Origin: Cucumis sativus
Lineage: Eukaryota > Streptophyta > Magnoliopsida > Cucurbitales > Cucurbitaceae
DNA: 64,000 nt
Reading direction: 5' to 3'
Assembly (NCBI RefSeq): GCF_000004075.3
Contig: NC_026660.2
Coordinates: forward strand, 23,501,498 to 23,565,497
Shown: one piece after another, positions 48,361 through 59,200 of the stretch
Layout of the letters: each line of letters opens with the position of its first letter
How positions within the stretch are numbered: position 1 is the stretch's first letter
Notes under the pieces: model-generated
The model's database searches: none
The model's input: only the letters and a program-made list of their open reading frames with translations
Told to the model about the DNA's origin: nothing
Program-made: the position numbers and the translations under genes

Positions 48361-50029
48361 AGCAACTGGCTGGCCAAATGAAAAACCTAGATGATAAACA
48401 GGGGAAGGAATTGGGGAATTTTGGGAGTTGGGGAAATTGAAAAATGGAAGAAAGATAAGATCGGAATCGGAGCTTTGAATTCCACAGCTTGAGAAAAAGG
48501 AAGAGATAGGAAAATAAAAAATAAAAAATAAAAAAATAAAATTATAATAAATAATGAAAATAAGGAAAGTGGAGACTGAGAAGGGTTTTGCGTTTGCGTG
48601 AGTTAGGTGTTTTCAACCTCACCCAATGCTCCACACCCTACACCCTACGCCCCTTCCTCTTTCTTTCTTCCAAACCCTATAAATCAAAGACATGAATCAC
48701 ATGTTCTTTTCATTAATATAATCAATGTTATTATTTCGTAATTACAATTAAATTTAAATATTCCTTTCACGTTTATACTTGCAATTTTTTCTTATTTACT
48801 ACGGTTACTCTAACAAACAGTTTGTCATGATCCAACCATATACAATCAGCTACTCATTTGTTTGCCCTATAACGAAAACAAGTGAATTTTATTATGTAAA
48901 GTTATATCCAACTCATGCGTACTCAAATCCGTAGACATATTGAGTCAACCACTTGAGGCGTTCTCACTCGTGCAAATAAAAAAATTAACCACAAGTTTAT
49001 AGATCAAGTCACACATGATCATTCTATGAAATATTAATTTCATTAATTAATTGATTTACAAACAAATATTATTTTTTTGCAATTGCGTATAATATAAACT
49101 CTTTGTATAGAATATCCCACTCACATATCTCTACATGAATAGTTTGAATCAAACCATTTGTAAGTATTATAAAGTGAGTCGTATTGTTAGTAGAATAAGA
49201 TAATAAACAATTATTATTTATTGGACATCATCCACCTAACAGTCAACTTCGTAGTGTTCAAACTCCGTATAATAACTTCGAATTTTTAACATTTAGGGTT
49301 TAGAGTTTAATATTTCATGACAAATAATTAAATTAACCAACTAATAAACTACAATGTTAGAGGTTACAAAGTCAAATATTTCACCTAATCTTCCGTTGAA
49401 AAAAACATAATCAAAGAAACAAGAGATTTCAACTTAGATCCTTGTATTAATTTAAACTTGAATTTTTGTATTAGTGTTAGTTAAAGAAAAATATCGTGTG
49501 AAACATATAGTTGTTTCTGTTCAACTTCTAAATTATTACAAACTAATCAATTCAGAAATCTGTTAAAATTTCATTCAAAAACGATCTTCAAATTCAATTC
49601 TTACCTATGTATAACTTGATCAAACGTCAAATTAATAAAAGTAATAGTTAGAATTATTGTATGAAAAAAAAATTCGAAAGAAAATCATAACTCAATGTTA
49701 TCATAGATACCTACAAATATAATAATTAAATTCAAAATAATAAAATATACCATAATTAATATTTTAAAAAAATTACAAATATAACACAATCCACTTTAAT
49801 TTTTTTTGTTAAATAAGTAATTATATACTTAATAATTATTTCTAAAATGGTAAGAGATTATACTAATATTAATATTAGTTTAGAGTTAAATTATTACAAC
49901 ATCAGGTTATTTAATACAACAAATATTATCTCTAACATAATTTTTAAACATATTATAATGAAAGTAATGGGAAAAAACTTTTAAAAATGTGAAAATTGAT
50001 AAATTAGAGGGGTGCGAGTTCTTCTTCTC
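48361..50029. other. Divergent promoter region between F-box and TM9 genes
   Basis: The left 300 bases contain GC-richer leader and core promoter of the F-box gene; the rest is AT-rich. A decayed arm of the MITE-like element may lie at 49735-49830. No gene recognised. Confidence 0.5.
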
Positions 50030-50036
50030 TATATAA
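50030..50036 (+). promoter_or_regulatory. Probable TATA box of the TM9 gene
   Basis: TATATAA in a CTTCTTCTCTATATAATGG context, about 63 bases upstream of the ATG at 50099. Confidence 0.5.
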
Positions 50037-50098
50037 TGGTGCATGAGGACCATTAAATTTTCCCTCCATTTTTGAATATCATGCTTCCTGCTTCATTA

Positions 50099-52738
50099 AT
50101 GGCGCCAAGTTGTAAACTAACTTTCTTGATCCTTGTTTCCATCTTTTTTCTGCCACTCCCATTCGGGGCCAGGATTTTCAAAACTTCTGACCCGAACAAA
50201 CATGATTCTTCATCAAAGCCTCGAGTATATACAAAGGGAGACTGGATTCCTCTATTCGCCAACAAAGTTTATGGTGCTGATGAACGATGGTAATCACTAT
50301 TCATTTCCATTTACCTCCTATCATCCTTTTTCATTTTCTTGCAATTATCATGTTATTTTCCGAAAATTTTCAATCTCCGTATCTGCTTTCTTCTCTCTAA
50401 TCGGCCTATTCTTGCGATCACTAACTATATTTGGTTGCTGAGACTGATAAATTATTTCTTGATTAAATCTAATAGATGTAAATTCGAGTACAACTATGAA
50501 CAAAAATTACATTTGCATTGATTTCGAAAAAATATTGGTAAAGATCGAGAGATTAAAAAATGTAAGGAGTTACAGGTCTCTGATTTGTTGTTAATTATTT
50601 CTCCTTTTTCGATTTGCAGCGATGCTTTTCCATATTTTTCACTTCCATTTTGCCCTCCTGGAGGTGAAAATCATATTCTTCTCTTCATTTGAACTTTTTG
50701 ATATTATACATTATGTTACATGATTTATGTTTGATTTTTTGTGTGCATTTCAATTGACTACAGAAAAAGTATCCAAAAGAAGATACTTGAATGAAATTCT
50801 TGCAGGCGACTGCTTAATGAACACCCAATATGAGTTGAAATTTGGCGTTTCGGACACGGAGGGGTTTCTTTGCGAGAAGTATATGACAGAAGACGATCTC
50901 AGAATATTTAAGTTCGCCATTGAAAACAACTTTGTATACCAAATGTATTTCGACAATATCTGGTTTGGGAGTAAGGTGGGGGAAGTCATTGAAGAACCAG
51001 GATTTGGGCAGAAATTTTATCTCTTCAATCACATTGAATTCAATGTTGATTTCATGGAGGGTCAAGTTCTGGATATTAGTGTTGTAAATAGTCTTGATTC
51101 TTCTGTTGACATAACCATATTGACTGAACCCTTAGTCGAATTTTCCTACTCTGTCTTTTGGAATGAAATCAAACCCATTGACAATTCGAGTTACTTTATA
51201 CCTGGGGAAAGAGAGAAAGCCTCGTGGGTTTTGGAAGATAATCGACGCTTGTTTTGGTCTTCACTTTGGCTTTGGAGTATCCTGGCCTTTTGGTGGATCT
51301 TTTTGCCTGTTGTAGTTGCTTCGCCGTATCTGTTTAAATACTTCTTGAAGAATAGGTAACATGCCTTCTCTTTGTTCTTGTAATTAGGGTCAATTATATT
51401 CAAGATTGTCATTAATCGTTCATATATTTTTTTTTATCTTTAGACAACCTCATGGAAATATTCATCGTTTCAATGCTAAAGCATGCTTCTGTCCGATGTA
51501 CACATCCTTACTCGGTGCTATACTCGGCGTTGGAACTCAACATCTAATACTCATGTAAGAGTGTTAAAAGTTGTATTTTACAAGCATACTTTTGACAAGC
51601 ATTTGAAAACTGTAAACCGAATAATGGTTATCATATAATTAATCATCTAATCATTAAACCAATTTTGTGTGCAGAATTGTAATGCTTTTTGTCTCTGAAT
51701 ACGATGGTATCTTCCCTTGCAACCATGAAAGAATCTCTGTTGATCTTGTTTTGTTGTATTGTGTAACATCAGTAGTATCTGCATCCATAGCCAGATCATT
51801 TCATGAGAGATTTTCCCCAATTGGATCGGTATATATATATTCTCCAAAGCTTATGATTTCACCAACACCATTTTACATCTTTCCATTCATGCCCTTCCTT
51901 TAATGAAAATCTCTTTCTTGCAGAAAGAATGTGTTCTTCAAACTGGCGCACTCTACTTTTTTCCAGTGTTCATGGCTGTTATCCTAGGAAAGATATTCGG
52001 GATTAGTACTCCAATGGTTGACAGTGTGATCAATTATCTTTTAGCAGCAGGATTTGGCAGTGCCATTATGATATACATATGTTGTATTGCACCAAGAAAC
52101 ATCTATAGGCCAGAGCGTAACGTTGCAACTTGTCACACCAGAAGATTAGTCATACACAACAGATCATCACCTCCCACTTTATGGTACATGAAGTCACCTG
52201 CTCAGATGATTCTTGAGGGCCTTGGAATTTTCTTGCCAATCTCCCTTCTAATGGATGATATCTTTGCAAGCCTGTGGGGTTTGAAAATCTGCGGCTCATT
52301 CCTCACCTTATTTTCTGCTTTCTTAATGGTCGTCCTAAGTACCTTCGTCAGTGGAATTGCACTTACCAGTATTCAACTACTCAAAGATGATTACAACTGG
52401 TGGTGGAGGTAATCCATTCTTCCGGCTAACTTTTGTTTTCTGACCATCTTTTGACTTCTAAACAGAAAAAATGTCATGTTCTTCTAACTTATATGAATGA
52501 TGGTTATTATAGATCCGTATTGCGTGGGGGTTCGCCGGCGGTGTACATGTTTGGTTATGGTATATACTTTCTTTCAAAAATAAGGAGTGAGAGTGATAGG
52601 GGGTTTGTTCTTCCTTTAGTGTACAATTGTTGCATTTGCTATTCATTCTTTCTGGTCCTTGGAACTGTTGGCTTTGGAGCTTCGCTGGTTGCCTTTAAAT
52701 TCTACATGATGGGATGCAACTCTAAGAAACGATCCTAA
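50099..52738 (+). CDS. Transmembrane nine (TM9SF/EMP70) protein, divergent
   Basis: Seven exons: 50099-50289, 50620-50663, 50764-51355, 51444-51554, 51675-51828, 51924-52408, 52513-52738; joined frame 600 aa (606 if the ATG at 50081 is used). TM9 proteins sit in Golgi/endosome membranes and help sort transmembrane cargo. Layout is as in the family: signal peptide (1-26), lumenal domain with YFSLPFC and ILAGDCLMNTQYELKFG, then nine predicted membrane segments beginning at LFWSSLWLWSILAFWWIF, and DDYNWWWRSVLRGGSPAVYMFGYGIY near the end. All junctions are GT..AG with matching phase. It is odd: the loops and membrane segments depart strongly from usual plant TMN proteins, and the C-terminus (GCNSKKRS) lacks the KxD/E Golgi-retention motif. 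It is open throughout, so it is probably a diverged but working paralogue rather than a pseudogene. Confidence 0.88.
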
Positions 52739-53529
52739 TTGTCAGCCTTTGTGTCGTTCCTTTCTAAAATTCCCTTTCAAAACCCCTCACTCTGTCACTT
52801 TGCTATTGTATATCATTACTTCATCATTTGTATTTTTTGTTTAGTGAATAAGACAGCAAATAAAAATTCACTTGATTCAAATCTTGCACAATTTTTTTTT
52901 GATAAATTGCAAATTCCATCCTATATTTGGAAAAAGAAAGAAAAGAGTTCGAATTTAATTAGTGTGATTTATAATGAATAATTTTTATATATCTAAGAGA
53001 TTTTATCAACTTATGTAGACAATTTATAAATTTGTAGATTGATTTTAAGAGTACAAGCTAAAATTAACTATTTTTTTTACGAGACTAAAATTTGAATTCA
53101 ACATTTTTTAAAAATACTTATAAATTTTAAACTATTAGGTTATTTCATTTGGCAAAAGGGCAAGAATAACTTACTTTTTTTTTTGTTGGATTTTCAAGCC
53201 CTACTTCTAATGGGGTGGTTCAAGGCTCTTCCTTATCGAGGTTCACTTGGAGTCACTTGTGTATGATTACTACGAGCTCAGTCCAATTGCCTTTCTTTCT
53301 ATTTGTTAGGAACCAATTCCTGAGTTTCTTCCTTGGAATTAAATATTTCTTCTAGTTTTGCTTTATTTTTTTAACCAAACTATAACTATCCCTAACAATA
53401 TAAAAGTTTTGCAAAATTTAGAAATTGCATTTAACCCAATAATTTATAAAAGAAATTTTTGCCATAAATTATGTTTTACAAAGGTGTTTTTCTTTACTTC
53501 CATGTTCAAATCACATTGATCTTTTCGAA
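52739..53529. other. TM9 3' flank and spacer
   Basis: Early part is the TM9 3' UTR. A less AT-rich patch at about 53190-53300 has no coding sense that I recognise. Confidence 0.45.
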
Positions 53530-55062
53530 GTCGTTTGGAGGAAGGATTATCACTATTGGGTTAGGGTTATGATAACCCAACTTTTATCTGGGGAAAGGGT
53601 TATCATAACCCTTGTTTTAGGTTTATCATAACTCATCTTCCCTCTCTCTCTTCCTTCTCAATCCCTCTTCAACCCTCCATAATCCTACTTTTTTAATTCT
53701 CCATAATACTACATTTTCAATTCCCCATAATTTTACCATTTCTTTTTTTTTAAAAAATTACTCCTTTATTTATCAAATGCCATTTATTTTTTAATTAAGT
53801 TAATAATTTTAAAAGAATTTTATTTTAAATTTATTTTATTTACAAAATAAATTTTAAATAAATATTAATTGTGATTAGTTTATGCATTTAGTACTCGTAT
53901 TTACTTTAATTTTTTATTTTATTTTATGTCTTTTATTTGTTTTTTACCTTTTCAAATATTTTATTTTAAAACTAATCTATATGTATTTAAACTATTTCGG
54001 ATAAGTTTGAGTTAAATAGATTTCTAAAAATGAATTTTATTAAACTTATATAAAAATCAAAACAAAATCAAATAAGACGATTTAATATTAAATTAACTAA
54101 CTTTATAATTCTTAAACAACTTAAAAAATGTATAACAAATATTTTCTTTGGAAATATTTAAACTTTAAATGTATAAGAATTTTCTTTTTAAAAAATTCAA
54201 TTTAATAGTTAGATTTGATTTAAGATTTATTTGAATTAAATTTTGAATCTAATTTTTTACCAAATTATGCTCTATTTTTCCAAAATGTACTTTTTTTCTC
54301 TTTCTTCTTCCTTATTTTTATATCTTTCATTGATTTTATTATAATTTTTGTTATCATTTTTGTTGCTTCTGGAACAACAATCCTTTAATTTAAAAAAAGG
54401 AGAAAAAAAACATAATATTGAGATAAAAAGAAAACTAAGAATGTTTTATCCTTAAAAGAAAAATAGTAATTTATTCAATCGAAACGATTACTTCAAAAAA
54501 AATTCATATTGTATGTAAATAAATTAAGAAAAATTGTGTTACGAAAACTAGAACGATTAGATAAATTAAATATACAAAATTTGTGTATTGGAGTTAGAAT
54601 ATGATTTTTTAAAAAAAATTAATAATTTATTTGCAACAATTACGTCAAAGAAATCTGTGTATTAGATTTAGAATACAAATTTCTTTAAAAAATCAATAAA
54701 TTATTTACACATGACGACGTAAAAAATGTTGGAAATAGATGTCACATTTAAAGAAATTATTGAAAATTGTTTTACGAAAATAGAATAATTTAGTAAATTA
54801 AATATACAAAATTTTGGTTGGATTTAGAATATGAATTTTTTTAAAAAAATGTATAAAAAATAAATTTCATAACACTACATGCATAACCCTTCCCTCAAAC
54901 ACATCTTATCATAAATTATCATAACACTAATCACATAACTCTTCCCCAAACACATCTTATCATAACACTACTCACATAACCATTCCCCAAACAACTTTTA
55001 TCATAAAACTAGTTTTATCATAACACTAGTTTTATTATAACCCCAACCCTTCCCCCGACGGC
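53530..55062. mobile_element. Probable ~1.5-kb non-autonomous DNA transposon with subterminal repeats
   Basis: Left end GTCGTTTGGAGGAAGG and right end, read in reverse, GCCGTCGGGGGAAGGG form imperfect terminal inverted repeats. Next to both ends lie arrays of TTATCATAAC / ACACTA / CCCTTCCCC-type motifs, on the right in units of about 40 bases (54880-55020). The interior is very AT-rich and includes a tandem duplication of about 75 bases (about 54583-54657 and 54658-54730). No transposase. The subterminal unit is the same as in the 26268-26625 element, in opposite orientation. No clear target duplication was seen, so limits and class are provisional. Confidence 0.5.
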
Positions 55063-55618
55063 TCCTTCATTTCTCATTTTTTTTTTCTTTTCAAAAACAA
55101 CAATTTCTTTGTTCCGGGAATAAAATAGATATGTATTAAAAACTAGAGAGCAAAATTGACATATAATTTATTTTTCCATAACTCCATTTATAGTATATAC
55201 GATAATACTATACCTAATTATATGGTAGTAAATTAGCAAAGTCGAATTTCAAGTTTTATCAATAAATTTTTTATAAATTTAATCTTCCATATTTCAAGAT
55301 CATAGGTAAAAGGTTAATAAACTTTTAGAATAATTTTCAAAATGTCATTAGAGCTTTTAATTTTTTAAATGCAATATTTTCGTTAGATTTTGTTTAAATG
55401 TAAAGATAATAATATAAAGTTGAATTTTAGACCTAAGTTTCCTAACCTTTTAAAAAATATGTATAAAAGCTTCAAAATATTATAAAAAAATGTAAATTAT
55501 AAGTATAGAAAATGTAGAAGAAAACTTGAGAGGAAAATAAAAATTGAAATTTAAGAAGTATTAATGAATTATAAAGTTGAGAGAATTATAAGATTTATAG
55601 AGACTTAAAAGATTTTGG
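55063..55618. other. FtsZ2 upstream region
   Basis: AT-rich promoter region before the FtsZ2 leader; no distinct TATA box stands out and no gene is present. Confidence 0.45.
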
Positions 55619-55793
55619 ATTGTTGTGTCCAGACTGGACTGTTAGCGGGGGTTTAGTTGAACCGAAGTGCTTGTTTGCCCTTGTTCATCTTTCAAGATTA
55701 CTACCTCTCTTGTTTCTCTTCGGCCGAAAGCTCACGACCCAATTTGGATTTTGCTCTCCGACGATTTTTGGTACTATTCACCAGCATTTTCAG

Positions 55794-56210
55794 GTCCCCT
55801 TTTCGAAAATGTAGATGCCCTTTTCCCTTTCCCCTTTTCCCTTTTCCCTTTTCCATATCTTGCTTTGAAGTTCTATATCTTTTTTTCTGCTCCAGTTTGT
55901 TTTCCCTAGTGCCTTATTGTATTGGGTTTAATTGTCTTCTGCTGTTGAATTTGGTTGATAATGTGTAATGGTTTCGAATTTTCTTCCACACTTTTGAGTT
56001 TTGCATTTTAGAGTTCATTTTATTGTTTCTGGGAAATATTGATTTCTAGAATTTAAGTTTTTGTTCGTTATCGATTTAACATTTCCCTTGGATTGCCCTT
56101 TTTTTTTTTACTAGTCGTCTCAATTTGTGTTTGTTTGATAGGGACACATTTAATCGAACAGTTGGAAAATTCTAGACCTGTTATGTATCTTAATTTCTTT
56201 TCATTTTCAG
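55794..56210 (+). other. 5'-UTR intron of FtsZ2
   Basis: Donor TTTTCAG|GTCCCC at 55793/55794 and acceptor CATTTTCAG|CTGC at 56210/56211, 37 bases before the ATG. Contains an imperfect (CCCTTTT)n pyrimidine repeat at 55816-55853. The leader exon just upstream (about 55619-55793) is GC-richer than the flanks. Confidence 0.6.
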
Positions 56211-56247
56211 CTGCATTGTGTAAGGGTGGGAGATTCAGTGTTGGATA

Positions 56248-59200
56248 ATGGCAAGTTATGCGTCGATGAATTTCACTCTTACTCGAAACCCTGTTGGAAT
56301 GTTGTCTGCTCTTGGAGGCAGAGTTTCTATGGAGCATCACTCGGGGAAAAGTTATATGAAAATGCCTGAAGATAGGAATGGGTTTGTGGGTATCAATCAA
56401 AAATCTAATTTGGCCAAGTCTTCTTCAAATTCTCACAGTGTCAGCCCATATCAGAACAGGGATTCATTTCTGGATTTACACCCTGAAATCTCAATGCTAA
56501 GAGGTGAAGGAAGCAATTCAGTTAATAGCCCAAGAAAGGAAAATTTGGGCGGAATTACTTCCGAGAACTTGGAAGATGCATCCAGTAGTAATTACAATGA
56601 GGCAAGGATTAAAGTTATTGGTGTGGGGGGTGGTGGATCAAATGCAGTTAATCGCATGATTGAAAGTTCGATGCAGGGTGTGGAGTTTTGGATTGTTAAT
56701 ACAGACGTTCAAGCGATGAAAATGTCCCCTGTCTATCCTGAGAACCGTCTACAAATCGGTCAAGAACTTACGAGAGGTCTTGGTGCCGGTGGGAATCCTG
56801 AGATTGGCATGAGTGCTGCAAACGAAAGTAAAGAAGCTATAGAAGAGGCGCTTTATGGATCTGACATGGTTTTTGTCACGGTAAGTCAAGTTGTTTTATC
56901 CCTGGAATGTACTGCTTCTATAGCTTCACTGTTTATTTCCTCCAGCACTGTTTTAGCAGACACAATTTTCACTTCCATGAAATCATGATTTTTTTTAGTA
57001 TATAGTTAAACAGACAAATTAAAGCAATACTATGTAAGTCACTTTCTTAAATCACTGATTAACCAATAGCTTAAGCTCATGAGTGAGGGTAGAGTTAATT
57101 ATATATCATTTAACACTTCCTCTCACTTGTGGATTGAAGTATGTGAAAGGCCCAACAAGTGGAAATTAATTTTAAATAGGGTGGAACAATATTATGGAGG
57201 CTTGAACCTAGGACATTTTGAAACAACCTGCTCTGGTGCCATCTTAAATCACCGATTAACCCAAAAGCTTAAGCTCATGGGTGAAGGTAGATTTAATTTT
57301 ATATCATCTAACGCACTTGGTTATCGGCTACCTTACTTGACCATTGCTTAACCAATAATTCTACATCTCTCTGGTGGATGTCATACTTGACATAGGAACG
57401 GTTGTAGCGCTGGAATATCAAGGAACGAGGACTATGGATTTCTTTTAATAGCTTCCTCTGCATGCTATTCTTTTATTGGGTTTCTATTTTTAATTTTTTC
57501 TGGTTCCTCGTCTCCAGTTGACTTTCTGCAGTTTTGTACTGTATTTTGACTTCAGGATAATACTTTCTAGAAAGTTGATCAGAGTGCTAAATCCCATTTT
57601 ATATCCACTTCTTAACTATTTTCACTTGTTACTTAAGCATTATTCTCTTGAAGATCGAAACAAAAACAAAAAGACCCATGTAATGTCTAATCTTGAAGAG
57701 AATGGTGCTTTACACATGCTACTTGGTTCATAGCTTAGATTTTGGTTCAACTCCAATTATTCTTTGACTATAATGCTCAACCACATATGCTAGACTGAGA
57801 GATAGCTTCTTTTCTAACTTTGAATTAACGTCCATGCTTGTAGTCTGGGATGGGTGGAGGAACTGGAACTGGAGGGGCTCCTGTTATTGCAGGCATTGCA
57901 AAATCAATGGGCATATTGACAGTTGGTATTGTTACTACACCTTTCTCATTTGAAGGACGAAGAAGAGCAGTTCAAGCGCAGGAAGGAATTGCAAATTTAA
58001 GAGACAAAGTTGATACACTGATAGTTATCCCGAATGACAAGTTACTTACAGCAGTTTCACAGTCTACCCCTGTAACAGAAGCATTTAATTTGGCTGATGA
58101 CATTCTTCGGCAAGGTGTTCGTGGAATCTCTGACATCATCACGGTATATATATACAAACCTCAAGAACTTTAAACTATAGATTCTCTGTACTTTTAAAAA
58201 GCTTTTTTATGGAGTTTATTTTTTCAATTTAGTGGTTTTGACTATTGAGAGTATGAAAACAGAAAACCCATACTTTTCAAATATTTTGTCAAAATTGCGT
58301 GGTGAATATTTGCCAAGAGCTTATATTGGATATTTAGTTCTACCTTTTGTCGTAACTTTCCAGTTCGAGTTTAAGTGCAGGATGTTGAATTAAAAATTCC
58401 TTCTAGCCATAAGTTTATCAGTAGAACTCGTTTATAAAAGCATTTTGAGATCTAACTTGGTTTGTTACTACATTACAATAATCAGATACCAGGGCTGGTA
58501 AATGTAGATTTTGCTGATGTCCGTGCCATAATGGCGAATGCTGGTTCTTCGTTGATGGGAATAGGAACTGCCACTGGTAACTCTAAGATCTCTAAGATGC
58601 ATGCATATGTAGGATTTAATTTTGTAATGAAGTTTAAAGTTTAGTCTATTTATTTATTATTTCTTTTTTGTCTTATCTTTGATCTACCAAGATTTTTATT
58701 TTTATCAACCATCTCTACTTTTTAAACTTATGCAATTGCTTCATTATTCTTTAATTCTCATCAGAGAAATGAAATGTTATTTGGATACTCCAAATTACTA
58801 CTGTTTCTTCCAAATTATCAGACAAGGCTAATAGATAGAACTGTCCTTTTAAATGTCTATGGGTCTTGACCTTTACTAATATCTGATCTCTTCTTCAACC
58901 TCGTCTTTTTTTTTTTTTTTTTTGTTATCTTTTTCTTTCCTTAAGATACGGAACATTTTATTGATAAATGAAACGTGAAAGGCACCGGTCTGGACAAACC
59001 AACAGAAGAACAAAAATTCCCACTATTGGTAGAAATCATAACTATTAAAGTTCTATTTAAGTAAGACCAAGGCGAAGCTATAAAATAATGTTCTCCCACA
59101 TCATCCACTGTCTCTGCTCACATTTGGATAGATCCTGCTGTTTTCTTCCAACCAAAGCACCTGAAGAATGCATCAAATGGCATACACGTTTGGATGCAGT

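Noticed and set aside
55620-55968. Three overlapping plus-strand frames upstream of FtsZ2
   Set aside because: They fall in the FtsZ2 leader exon and its 5'-UTR intron with the (CCCTTTT)n repeat.
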